From: Pseudomonas jinjuensis
Lineage (GTDB): Bacteria; Pseudomonadota; Gammaproteobacteria; Pseudomonadales; Pseudomonadaceae
Direction: 5' to 3'
NCBI RefSeq assembly: GCF_900103845.1
Contig: NZ_FNIJ01000024.1
Location: forward strand, 24,460 to 88,459
DNA length: 64,000 nucleotides
Part shown: one piece after another, positions 1 to 7,778 of the stretch
How positions within the stretch are numbered: position 1 is the stretch's first letter
How the letters are laid out: each line of letters begins with the position of its first letter
Made by a program: the position numbers and the translations under genes
The notes under the pieces: generated by a model
Seen by the model: the letters and a program-made list of their open reading frames with translations, nothing else
Databases searched by the model: none
Told to the model about the DNA's origin: nothing

Positions 1-292
1 ACTTCACGCCCCGGCGCAGGTGGAAGGTGTAGGTCAGGCCGTCGGCGCCGATCTCCCAGCGTTCCGCCAGTGCCGGGATTATGTTCGTGCTGCCGGGGGC
101 GAACTGCACCAGGCGTTCGAGCACGGTTTCCGCCACGGCGTCGGCGGTGGTGGCGGCGGTGTACTGGACGATGTCGAAACCTTCCGGGCTGGCCTCGGTG
201 CACACCACCAGGCTCTGGCCGAAGGTCGCCGGACAGGCGAACACGCCGGCCAGGGCGAGCGAGTGGAGCAGACTGCGGAATGCGTGCTTCAT
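1..292 (-). CDS. Periplasmic dipeptide ABC transporter substrate-binding protein, N-terminal part (cut by window edge)
   Basis: Only the first 97 codons are present; the gene continues beyond position 1. The start codon is at 292-290 and opens a signal peptide (basic MKHAFRSLLH start, hydrophobic core, likely cleavage after ATFGQ). The mature part reads SLVVCTEASPEGFDIVQY and later TYTFHLRRGVK, typical of family 5 (DppA/OppA) solute-binding proteins. It closely resembles the next gene on the same strand, so the two are tandem paralogues. The protein should deliver di- or oligopeptides to an inner-membrane permease encoded outside the window. P. aeruginosa has several such DppA-type proteins clustered near its dpp operon; which one this matches cannot be told. 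Confidence 0.85.
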   Translation of the reverse strand, partial: MKHAFRSLLHSLALAGVFACPATFGQSLVVCTEASPEGFDIVQYTAATTADAVAETVLERLVQFAPGSTNIIPALAERWEIGADGLTYTFHLRRGVK

Positions 293-324
293 GGAGCGGT
301 ACCGTTTCCCTGGTGCGCAGGACC

Positions 325-390
325 TGTAGGAGCCAGCTTGCTGGCGATGCATTTGCGTTGCCAGCGTTCGCGAGCAAGCTCGCTCCTGCG
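325..390. repeat. REP-type palindrome pair (REPIN-like)
   Basis: Two REP-like sequences face each other between the tandem dipeptide-binding genes. The left unit (325-348) begins TGTAGGAGCCAGCTTGCTGG. The right unit (367-390) contains GCGAGCAAGCTCGCTCC. Each unit is itself palindromic and the pair forms a long hairpin. The same family recurs at 12135-12225 and 22422-22482. Such elements are mobilised by RAYT transposases, none of which is in this window. Here it sits just upstream of the partial gene's start, downstream of the 418-2019 gene's stop, so it could also act as a transcript-stabilising 3' hairpin. Confidence 0.85.
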
Positions 391-417
391 AAGAGCGCGC
401 CGGAGTTTCGGGGCGCC

Positions 418-2019
418 TTACTTGCCGACGCTGACACCGTAGAAGGCGTTCAGCGCGAAGGGACTGATCTTGAAGTCGTGCACCGTCTTGCGCATCGGCT
501 GGTACACGGTGGAGTGGGCGATCGGGGTGATCGGTACCTGGTCCTTGAGGATGTGCTGCGCCTGCTTGTACAGCTCGGTGCGCTTGGCCTGGTCCGGGGT
601 GCGCTTGGCGTCCTTGATCAGCTTGTCGTAGGACTGGTCGCACCATTTGGAGAAGTTGTTGCCGTCCACCGCGTCGCAGCCGTAGAGGGTGCCGAGCCAG
701 TTGTCCGGGTCGCCGTTGTCGCCGCTCCAGCCGATCAGCATGGCGTCGTGTTCGCCGCCCTTGGCGCGCTTGATGTACTCGCCCCATTCGTAGGTGACGA
801 TCTTCGCCTTGATGCCGACCTTGGCCCAGTCGCTCTGCAGCATCTCGGCCATCAGCTTGGCGTTGGGGTTGTACGGGCGCTGCACCGGCATGGCCCAGAG
901 GGTGATCTCGGTGCCTTCCGGCACGCCGGCCTGCTTCAGCAGCGCCTTGGCTTTCTCGGGATCGTATTCGGTGCCCTTGATGCTGTCGTCGTAGGACCAC
1001 TGGGTCGGCGGCATGCCGTTCACCGCCATCTGCCCAGCGCCCTGGTAGACGGCGTCGATGATCGCCTTCTTGTTCACTGCCATGTCCAGCGCCTGGCGCA
1101 CTTCCAGCTTGTCCAGCGGCTTGTGCAGGACGTTGTAGGCGATGTAGCCGAGGTTGAAGCCGGGCTGCGACGGCATGTCGAGGTTCGGGGCCTTCTTCAG
1201 CGAGTCGAGGTCGGCCGGGCGCGGGAAGAGGGTGATCTGGCACTCGTTGGCCTTGAGCTTCTGCATGCGCACCGAGGCGTCGGTGTTGATGGCGAAGATC
1301 AGGTTGTCGATCTTCACCTCGCCCTTGTTCCAGTAGTCCTTGTTGGCCTTGAAGCGGATCATCGCGTCCTTCTGGTAGCGGCTGAACACGAACGGGCCGG
1401 TGCCGATGGGCTTCTGGTTGATGTCGGCGGCCTTGCCCTGCTTGAGCAGCTGGTCGGCGTATTCGGCGGACTGGATCGAGGCGAAGCTCATCGCCAGGTT
1501 CTGGATGAACGCGGCGTCCACTTCGTTGAGGGTGAAGCGGACGGTGTGCTCGTCGACTTTCTCCACCTTGGCGATGTTGGCGTCCATGCCCATGTCGGTG
1601 AAGTAGGGGAACTCGGTGGGGTACGCCTTGCGGAACGGGTGGTCCTTGTCGAGCATGCGCTGGAAGGTGAACAGCACGTCGTCGGCGTCGAACTCGCGGG
1701 TCGGCTTGAAATAGTCGGTGGTGTGGAACTTCACGCCCTGGCGCAGGTGGAAGGTGTAGGTCTTGCCGTCATCGGAGACGTCCCATTTCTCCGCCAGCCC
1801 GGGGATGACCTGGGTGCCGCCACGCTCGAACTGGGTGAGGCGGTTGAAGACCGTCTCGGCGGAGGCGTCGAAGTCGGTGCCGGTGGTGTACTGGCCGGGA
1901 TCGAAGCCGGCGGGGCTGCCTTCCGAGCAGTACACCAGGTTGCTGGCGGCCTGGGCGAGCGGGGCGCCGGCGATGAGCCCGGCGGTGACCATGGAAAGAA
2001 TGACGGCGTTCTTGCGCAT
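418..2019 (-). CDS. Periplasmic dipeptide-binding protein, DppA family
   Basis: This 533-residue protein has a clear signal peptide (MRKNAVILSMVTAGLIAGAP, cleavage after AQA). It shows the family 5 solute-binding fold: the N-terminal region reads NLVYCSEGSPAGFDPGQY, followed by the conserved TYTFHLRQGVKF block near residue 90 and the C-terminal DGDNGDPDNWLGTLYGC region typical of DppA. It binds dipeptides in the periplasm for an ABC permease. An AGAGG-like ribosome site precedes the ATG. It is a tandem paralogue of the partial gene at 1-292. In P. aeruginosa the dppA1-A4 proteins have overlapping peptide specificity; the exact orthologue here is not assigned. Confidence 0.9.
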   Translation of the reverse strand: MRKNAVILSMVTAGLIAGAPLAQAASNLVYCSEGSPAGFDPGQYTTGTDFDASAETVFNRLTQFERGGTQVIPGLAEKWDVSDDGKTYTFHLRQGVKFHTTDYFKPTREFDADDVLFTFQRMLDKDHPFRKAYPTEFPYFTDMGMDANIAKVEKVDEHTVRFTLNEVDAAFIQNLAMSFASIQSAEYADQLLKQGKAADINQKPIGTGPFVFSRYQKDAMIRFKANKDYWNKGEVKIDNLIFAINTDASVRMQKLKANECQITLFPRPADLDSLKKAPNLDMPSQPGFNLGYIAYNVLHKPLDKLEVRQALDMAVNKKAIIDAVYQGAGQMAVNGMPPTQWSYDDSIKGTEYDPEKAKALLKQAGVPEGTEITLWAMPVQRPYNPNAKLMAEMLQSDWAKVGIKAKIVTYEWGEYIKRAKGGEHDAMLIGWSGDNGDPDNWLGTLYGCDAVDGNNFSKWCDQSYDKLIKDAKRTPDQAKRTELYKQAQHILKDQVPITPIAHSTVYQPMRKTVHDFKISPFALNAFYGVSVGK

Positions 2020-2170
2020 GCTGACCTCTGGTTATTGGTTTTTTCAGCGAGAGGCGCAGCCTTGTGGGCTGCGTTGCGTGAAGCTATGCAGGGCATATGC
2101 CTGACGCAAGCCGGATACGGGCTTCAGTGTAGAAGTTGTGACGCCGGCGCAAGGGAATGTCGCAAACATG

Positions 2171-2200
2171 AAAAAACGGCGCTCATTGGGGAGCGCCGTT
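2171..2200 (-). terminator. Rho-independent terminator after the SIMPL-domain gene
   Basis: Inverted arms AACGGCGCTC (2175-2184) and GAGCGCCGTT (2191-2200) enclose a six-base loop. Read on the minus strand the hairpin is followed by a T run (the A run at 2171-2176). It lies immediately after the stop of the 2213-2926 gene. Confidence 0.85.
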
Positions 2201-2212
2201 TCGTTTGAGGCC

Positions 2213-2926
2213 TCAGGGCATCTGCACCTCGATGGTGCCGTCGGCGTTCATCGTCACCTGGCTGGTGCCGGCCTCGACTTCCGGGGTCGGCGCGCCGCCG
2301 TAGCTGTCCGCCTTGGCCATGGACATGCGCATCACCGGATACGGACGCGGTGCGCCGGCGCTGCTCAGGTTCAGGCTGACCAGCTTGTAGCCCTTGCCGC
2401 CGAGGGATTCGGCGAGCAGCTGGGCGCGCGCCTTGAAGGCATCCACCGCGCCCTTCATCAGCGCTGCCTCGCTCTTGTCGCGGGTGGCGTCGGCCAGGCT
2501 GAAGTTCATGCTGCCCATCTTCAGCCGGCCCTGCAGTTCGGCGGTGAGCCTGGACAGCGCGGCGAAGTCGGTGCTTTCCAGGCGCAGTTCGGCGCGCTCG
2601 CGCCAGCCGGTGATCTTCTGCCCCTTGTCGTCGTAGATCGGATAGCTGTTGCGGCTGCCCAGGCTGGTCTTCACTTCCTTCACCTTGCGCGCCTCGGCGA
2701 TGGCGGCGTTCAGCGTCTCGGTGGTCCCGGCGGCGAGCTTGGCCGGATCGCTGGATTGCGCCTCGCTGTAGAGGGTCACCTGCATCAGGTCGTGGGCCAC
2801 CTCCTGGCTGGCTTCCGCATGCAGGGAAACCTGGTTGTAGCGCGGCGCGTCGGAACCGGCCTGGGCGCCGAAGCTGGCGAGGCAGAGGATGGCTGCGGCG
2901 AGGGCGGTGAGGTTTTTCTTGGACAT
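2213..2926 (-). CDS. Secreted SIMPL (DUF541) domain protein
   Basis: A 237-residue exported protein with signal peptide MSKKNLTALAAAILCLASFG and cleavage after AQA. The rest matches the SIMPL/DUF541 family (E. coli YggE type): an N-terminal VSLHAEASQEVAHDLMQVTLYSEAQ strand region, a central helical stretch and a C-terminal EAGTSQVTMNADGTIEVQ strand. Members are periplasmic and of uncertain function; some are tied to oxidative-stress tolerance. An AAGGAG site sits just before the ATG. It is transcribed away from roxSR and ends in its own terminator, so it is probably a single-gene unit. In PAO1 the same gene lies beside roxS (PA4495, from memory). Confidence 0.85.
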   Translation of the reverse strand: MSKKNLTALAAAILCLASFGAQAGSDAPRYNQVSLHAEASQEVAHDLMQVTLYSEAQSSDPAKLAAGTTETLNAAIAEARKVKEVKTSLGSRNSYPIYDDKGQKITGWRERAELRLESTDFAALSRLTAELQGRLKMGSMNFSLADATRDKSEAALMKGAVDAFKARAQLLAESLGGKGYKLVSLNLSSAGAPRPYPVMRMSMAKADSYGGAPTPEVEAGTSQVTMNADGTIEVQMP

Positions 2927-3019
2927 GTGTTGCTCCTTGGTCCGGATTGAATTCCTGCAGGCAGGGAGGGGCCCTGCCGAGGTCAGTCAGACCCTTTGAC
3001 GCAGGCCAGTGTTCATTCG

Positions 3020-3043
3020 GGTTAAGCTGGATAGGTTAAGCTG
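3020..3043. repeat. Direct repeat of GGTTAAGCTG upstream of roxS
   Basis: GGTTAAGCTG occurs at 3020-3029 and again at 3034-3043, 14 bases centre to centre, in the 182-base gap between the SIMPL gene and roxS. It lies upstream of a TATACT box at 3080-3085. Such spaced direct repeats are often operator half-sites; the binding protein is unknown. Confidence 0.6.
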
Positions 3044-3079
3044 TGTCGCTTTGCCGCAGCGGGTGGAGGATACCCTTGG

Positions 3080-3085
3080 CTATAC
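3080..3085 (+). promoter_or_regulatory. Putative -10 box for roxSR
   Basis: TATACT lies 24 bases before the ATG chosen for roxS. No good -35 hexamer is visible at 16-18 bases, so an activator-dependent promoter is possible. Confidence 0.4.
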
Positions 3086-3108
3086 TCGCGCAAATTCCGG
3101 AATTCAGC

Positions 3109-4365
3109 ATGCGCACACCGGTTTTCCAGCTTTCCGCCAGCCGTCAGAATCTTCTGCATCTGACGCTCATCCGCATTCTCGTTCTCGCTGCCCAGGCCGG
3201 CTCGGTCGGCCTCGCCTACAAGGCGCAACTGATCCAGCTGCCCTGGCTGCCCCTCGGCATCACCCTCGCGGTTTCCGCTGTCCTCTGCCTGGCCACCGCC
3301 CTGCGCCTGCGCGGTCCCTGGCCGGTGACGGAGCTGGAATACGCCGTGCAGCTGGGTTTCGACCTGATCATCCACAGCGTGCTGCTGTATTTCTCCGGCG
3401 GCTCCAGCAACCCCTTCGTTTCCTATTACCTGGTGCCGCTGACCATCGCCGCGGCGACCCTGCCCTGGCTCTACACCATCGTCCTCGCCGGGCTGGCGCT
3501 GGCCAGCTACACCGTGCTGCTGGTGTGGTTCCATCCGTTCGAGATCGCCCCCGCCCAGCGCGACTACCTGCTGAACTACGGCATGTGGCTGAGCTTCGCC
3601 CTGGCGGCGGCGCTGATCACCTTCTTCGTCGCGCGCATGTCCGAAGTCCTGCGCCGCCAGGAACAGCTGCAGGCGCAGCGCCGCGAAGTGGACATGCGCG
3701 ACCAGCAGCTGCTCGCCGTGGCGACCCAGGCCGCCGGCGCCGCCCACGAGCTGGGCACCCCGCTGGCGACCATGAGCGTGCTGCTCAAGGAGCTGCGCCA
3801 GGAACATCGCAACGTGCCGTCCCTGCAGGACGACCTGGCCCTGCTGCAGGAACAGGTGCAGCTGTGCAAGGACACCCTGCAGCATCTGGTGCGCGCCGCC
3901 GAGGCGGACCGTCGCCAGGCGGTGTACGAGCAGGGCGCCAACGAGTGGCTGGACGCGGTGCTCAACCGCTGGCACCTGATGCGCCCGGAAGCCAGCTATC
4001 GTTACCAGATTCTCGGCCGCGGCACCGCGCCCCGGCTGACGCCGCCCACCGATCTGACCCAGGCGCTGCTCAACCTGCTGAACAACGCCGCCGACGCCTG
4101 CCCGGAAAACCTCGACATCCGGCTGGACTGGGACGCCAGCGAGATCTGCCTGAGCATCCGCGATCACGGCGCCGGCGTGCCGCTGGCCATCGCCGAGCAG
4201 CTCGGCAAACCCTTCTTCACCACCAAGGGCAAGGGCTTCGGGCTCGGCCTGTTCCTCAGCCAGGCCAGCGTCACGCGGGCCGGTGGAACGGTGAAGTTGT
4301 ACAACCATGAAGATGGCGGCACTCTGACCGAGTTGCGTCTGCCACGTAGTTACGGCGTGGCCTGA
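3109..4365 (+). CDS. roxS: Redox sensor histidine kinase RoxS (RegB/PrrB family)
   Basis: Membrane sensor kinase of 418 residues from the ATG at 3109; an upstream in-frame GTG at 3043 would place the putative -10 box inside the gene, so the shorter start is preferred. About six membrane helices span residues 15-180. The RegB signature FSGGSSNPFVSYYL (about 95-108), linked in RegB to quinone sensing, is intact. The phospho-accepting histidine is H213 in AAHELGTPLAT, and the ATP-binding domain shows NLLNNAADACPENL, RDHGAGVP and GKGFGLGLFLSQ. It should sense respiratory redox state and phosphorylate RoxR. In Pseudomonas RoxSR controls terminal oxidases and cyanide tolerance. Confidence 0.93.
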   Translation: MRTPVFQLSASRQNLLHLTLIRILVLAAQAGSVGLAYKAQLIQLPWLPLGITLAVSAVLCLATALRLRGPWPVTELEYAVQLGFDLIIHSVLLYFSGGSSNPFVSYYLVPLTIAAATLPWLYTIVLAGLALASYTVLLVWFHPFEIAPAQRDYLLNYGMWLSFALAAALITFFVARMSEVLRRQEQLQAQRREVDMRDQQLLAVATQAAGAAHELGTPLATMSVLLKELRQEHRNVPSLQDDLALLQEQVQLCKDTLQHLVRAAEADRRQAVYEQGANEWLDAVLNRWHLMRPEASYRYQILGRGTAPRLTPPTDLTQALLNLLNNAADACPENLDIRLDWDASEICLSIRDHGAGVPLAIAEQLGKPFFTTKGKGFGLGLFLSQASVTRAGGTVKLYNHEDGGTLTELRLPRSYGVA

Positions 4366-4390
4366 GCGCCACGCCCGCGAGGAAGTAGCC

Positions 4391-4951
4391 ATGAGCGAAG
4401 AGATCCTGTTCGAAGGCGAAGAGCAGCCCCACCTGCTGCTGGTGGACGACGACCCCACCTTCACCCGCGTCATGGCGCGCGCCATGAGCCGCCGCGGCCT
4501 GCGGGTCTCGGTCGCCGGTTCCGCCGAGGAAGGCCTGGCGCTGGCCAGGGAAGACCTGCCCGACTACGCGGTGCTCGACCTGAAGATGGAAGGCGAATCC
4601 GGCCTGGTGCTGCTGCCCAAGCTGCTGGAACTGGATGCCGAGATGCGCGTGGTGATCCTCACCGGCTATTCGAGCATCGCCACCGCGGTGGAAGCCATCA
4701 AGCGCGGCGCCACCAACTACCTGTGCAAGCCGGCGGACGCCGACGACGTGCTCACCGCGCTGCTCTCCGACCACGCCGACCTGGAAAGCCTGGTGCCGGA
4801 AAACCCCATGTCGGTGGACCGCCTGCAGTGGGAGCACATCCAGCGCGTGCTGGCCGAGCACGACGGCAACATCTCCGCCACCGCCCGCGCCCTGGGGATG
4901 CACCGGCGGACCTTGCAGCGCAAGCTGCAGAAGCGCCCGGTTCGCCGCTGA
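4391..4951 (+). CDS. roxR: Response regulator RoxR (RegA/PrrA/ActR family)
   Basis: A 186-residue regulator 25 bases after roxS, evidently co-transcribed. The receiver domain (residues 13-125) has the acidic pair DD19-20 and the phosphorylated aspartate D63 in YAVLDLKMEGESGL, with T in VVILTGYSS and K in YLCKPAD. The C-terminal Fis-type helix-turn-helix (about 145-186) ends in NISATARALGMHRRTLQRKL, the strongly conserved RegA/PrrA DNA-binding segment. It activates aerobic respiratory genes in response to RoxS. Confidence 0.93.
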   Translation: MSEEILFEGEEQPHLLLVDDDPTFTRVMARAMSRRGLRVSVAGSAEEGLALAREDLPDYAVLDLKMEGESGLVLLPKLLELDAEMRVVILTGYSSIATAVEAIKRGATNYLCKPADADDVLTALLSDHADLESLVPENPMSVDRLQWEHIQRVLAEHDGNISATARALGMHRRTLQRKLQKRPVRR

Positions 4952-4979
4952 GCGAACCGCTGGAATAAAACGAGATCAG

Positions 4980-5012
4980 ACAGAAGGGAGCGCCAGGAGC
5001 GCTCCCTTCTCG
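4980..5012 (+). terminator. Hairpin terminator after roxR
   Basis: Arms AGAAGGGAGCG and CGCTCCCTTCT form a strong stem with a short loop between roxR and the ABC transporter gene. The following T run is poor (CTCGTT), so termination may be partial. Confidence 0.6.
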
Positions 5013-5035
5013 TTAACCCGTGTCGAGCCCGAATC

Positions 5036-6769
5036 ATGACCGATAGCGCCGAATACAGCGCGGCGAACGATGCCGTCCGCAGCCGCTTCTTCTCCCGTGT
5101 CTGGCAACTGACCGCCCCCTACTGGCGCAGCGAGGAGAAGGGCATGGCCTGGCTCCTGCTGGTGGTGGTCATCGCCCTCTCGCTGGTCGGCGTCGGTGTC
5201 TCGGTGTGGCTCAACAGCTGGTACCGCGACTTCTACAACGCCCTGCAGAACAAGGACCTGGACAGCTTCATCCGCCTGATCCTGCATTTCTGCGGGATCG
5301 CCGCGGCAGCCATCCTGATCGCCGTCTATCGCCTCTACCTGACCCAGATGCTGACCATCCGCTGGCGCCGCTGGCTGACGGAGAAGCACTTCGCCGCCTG
5401 GTTCGGCGGGAAGAACTACTACCGCCTGGAACAGCGCGGCCACACCGACAACCCCGACCAGCGCCTCACCGAGGACCTGAACAGCTTCACCGACACCACC
5501 CTGAGCCTCGGCCTCGGCCTGATCCGCAACCTGGTCAGCCTGGTGTCCTTCTCGGTGATCCTCTGGGGCGTGTCCGGCAGCATCGAGCTGTTCGGCATCA
5601 CGATTCCCGGCTACATGTTCTGGGCCGCACTGCTCTACGCGCTGGTCGGCAGCTGGCTGACCCACCTGATCGCCCGCCGCCTGATCGGCCTGAACAACCA
5701 GCAGCAGCGCTACGAGGCGGACCTGCGCTTCGGCCTGGTGCGAGTGCGCGAGAACGCCGAGAGCATCGCCCTGTACAACGGCGAGGCCAACGAGAACCAG
5801 CGACTGATGACGCGCTTCCGCAATGTGTGGGGCAATTACTGGGAGCTGATGAAGGTGCAGAAGCGCCTGACCTTCTTCAGCTCCGGCTATGCGCAGATCG
5901 CCATCATCTTCCCCCTGGTGGTCGCCGCGCCGCGCTACTTCGCCGGCAAGATCCAGCTCGGCGAACTCATGCAGATCAACTCCGCCTTCGGCAATGTGCA
6001 GGACGGCCTCAGCTGGTTCATCGACGCCTACGCCGGCCTGGCCAACTGGCGCGCCACCTGTGACCGCCTGCTGAGTTTCCGCGCGGCGATGAGCGAGACC
6101 GCGCAGGACGAGCCCGGCATCGAGGTGCACAACGGCGGCGATGCCCTGCAGCTCCGGCGCCTGGCCCTCGACCTGCACGATGGCCGCGTGCTGCTGGAGC
6201 CGAGCAGCCTGAACCTCGCCGCTGGCGAGCACCTGCTGATCGGCGGCGCCTCCGGCGGCGGCAAGAGCACCCTGCTGCGGGCGATGAGCGGCCTCTGGCG
6301 GCACGGCTCCGGGCAGGTGCAGATGCCGGCCGGGCGCTGCCTGTTCCTGCCGCAGAAGCCCTACCTGCCGATCGGCACCCTGGAAGCGGCGCTGTGCTAT
6401 CCGGAGGAATCGGGCCGGCATGGCCGCGAGCGCCTGCAGGAAGTCCTGCGCCTGTGCCGCCTGGAGCAACTGGTCCCGCGCCTGGACGAAGCCCAGCACT
6501 GGCAGCGCCTGCTCTCGCCGGGCGAGCAGCAGCGCCTGGCCATCGCCCGCGCGCTGCTCTATGCGCCGGACTGGCTGTTCCTCGACGAGGCCACCTCGGC
6601 CATGGACGAATCCGACGAGGCCGCGCTCTACCAGGTGCTGCTGGAACAGCTGCCCGGCGTGACCCTGGTCAGCGTCGGCCACCGCACCAGCCTGAAGCGC
6701 TTCCACCCGCGCCAGCTGCGTCTGGAAGATCGCCAACTGCAGGAACTGGCGGCGGTCCTGCCCGCCTGA
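5036..6769 (+). CDS. ABC transporter with fused membrane and ATPase domains, SbmA/BacA-YddA type
   Basis: A 577-residue half-transporter. The N-terminal 340 residues match the ABC_membrane_2 domain shared by SbmA/BacA and YddA (WLNSWYRDFYNALQNKD, RWRRWLTEKHFAAWF, DNPDQRLTED blocks). The C-terminal ATPase has Walker A GGASGGGKST (about 401-410), signature LSPGEQQRLA (about 494), Walker B LFLDEATSAMD (about 520) and the switch histidine in VSVGHRTSL. It should act as a homodimer in the inner membrane. Relatives move peptides, vitamin B12-like molecules or long-chain acyl-CoA, so the substrate is uncertain. It stands alone after the roxR terminator, a gene not next to roxR in PAO1 as I recall. 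Confidence 0.88.
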   Translation: MTDSAEYSAANDAVRSRFFSRVWQLTAPYWRSEEKGMAWLLLVVVIALSLVGVGVSVWLNSWYRDFYNALQNKDLDSFIRLILHFCGIAAAAILIAVYRLYLTQMLTIRWRRWLTEKHFAAWFGGKNYYRLEQRGHTDNPDQRLTEDLNSFTDTTLSLGLGLIRNLVSLVSFSVILWGVSGSIELFGITIPGYMFWAALLYALVGSWLTHLIARRLIGLNNQQQRYEADLRFGLVRVRENAESIALYNGEANENQRLMTRFRNVWGNYWELMKVQKRLTFFSSGYAQIAIIFPLVVAAPRYFAGKIQLGELMQINSAFGNVQDGLSWFIDAYAGLANWRATCDRLLSFRAAMSETAQDEPGIEVHNGGDALQLRRLALDLHDGRVLLEPSSLNLAAGEHLLIGGASGGGKSTLLRAMSGLWRHGSGQVQMPAGRCLFLPQKPYLPIGTLEAALCYPEESGRHGRERLQEVLRLCRLEQLVPRLDEAQHWQRLLSPGEQQRLAIARALLYAPDWLFLDEATSAMDESDEAALYQVLLEQLPGVTLVSVGHRTSLKRFHPRQLRLEDRQLQELAAVLPA

Positions 6770-6824
6770 CCGGCCAAGGGCGCGCCTGCTATCATCGGCG
6801 CGCCTTCCTGCCTGTGCGCCTTCC

Positions 6825-7766
6825 ATGCTCTCGATCTTCTACGCCACCCTGGGCATCACCGCCCCGGTCTTCGCCATGCTGTTCCTCGGCGTGCTGCTGC
6901 GGCGGCTCGGCTGGATCGACGTGCCCTTCATCAACACCGCGTCGGCGCTGGTGTTCAAGGCCACCATGCCGACCATGCTGTTCCTCGGCATCTACCACGC
7001 GGACCTGCATACCGCGGCGAGCCCGGCGGTGCTGGCCTACTTCTGCGTGGCGACCCTCGTCGGCTTCCTCTTCGCCTGGGGCTGGGCGGTCTGGCGGGTG
7101 CCGCGCGAGGAGCGCGGCGTGTACACCCAGGGCGCCTTCCGCGGCAACAACGGAATCGTCGGCCTGGCCCTGGCGACCAGCCTCTACGGCGCCCACGGCC
7201 TGGCGCTGGGATCGGTGCTCGCCGGCCTGGTGATCCTCGCCTACAACACCCTGTCGGTGGTGGTGCTGGCGATCTACAGCCCGAGCCTGAAGTCCGACCC
7301 CTGGAGCATCTGCAAGAGCGTGATGCGCAACCCGCTGATCCTCAGCGTGCTGGCGGCGCTGCCGTTCTCCTGGCTGGGCATCACCCTGCCCGAGTGGCTG
7401 CTGACCTCCGGCGAGTACTTCGCGCGGATGACCATGCCGCTGGCGCTGATCTGCATCGGCGGCACCCTGTCGCTGGCCGCGTTGCGCGACAGCGGCTCCC
7501 TCGCCATCAGCGCCAGCCTGATGAAGATGGTCGGGCTGCCGGCGCTGTGCACGCTGGGGGCCTGGCTCGTCGGTTTCCGTGGCGCCGAACTGGGCGTGCT
7601 GTTCCTCTACTTCGCCAGCCCGACGGCGGCGGCCAGCTTCGTCATGGCCCAGGCGGCGAACGCCAACCACCAGCTGGCCAGCTCGATCATCGTCATCACC
7701 ACCCTGGCGGCGGCGGTGACCATCAATATCGGCATCTTCCTGCTGCAGTGGGGTGGCTGGATCTAG
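6825..7766 (+). CDS. AEC family auxin-efflux-like carrier
   Basis: A 313-residue integral membrane protein of about ten helices in two halves. It has the AEC/Mem_trans pattern, including FRGNNGIVGLALATSLYG in the first half and CIGGTLSLAALR and FASPTAAASFVMAQ in the second. Bacterial members export small organic anions such as malonate, malate or amino acid derivatives. A TATCAT box at 6790-6795, lying within a GGCGCGCC inverted repeat, may be its own -10. The convergent ligase-acyltransferase gene ends only 12 bases away. Substrate cannot be predicted. Confidence 0.85.
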   Translation: MLSIFYATLGITAPVFAMLFLGVLLRRLGWIDVPFINTASALVFKATMPTMLFLGIYHADLHTAASPAVLAYFCVATLVGFLFAWGWAVWRVPREERGVYTQGAFRGNNGIVGLALATSLYGAHGLALGSVLAGLVILAYNTLSVVVLAIYSPSLKSDPWSICKSVMRNPLILSVLAALPFSWLGITLPEWLLTSGEYFARMTMPLALICIGGTLSLAALRDSGSLAISASLMKMVGLPALCTLGAWLVGFRGAELGVLFLYFASPTAAASFVMAQAANANHQLASSIIVITTLAAAVTINIGIFLLQWGGWI

Positions 7767-7778
7767 CGACCCGGCGGC

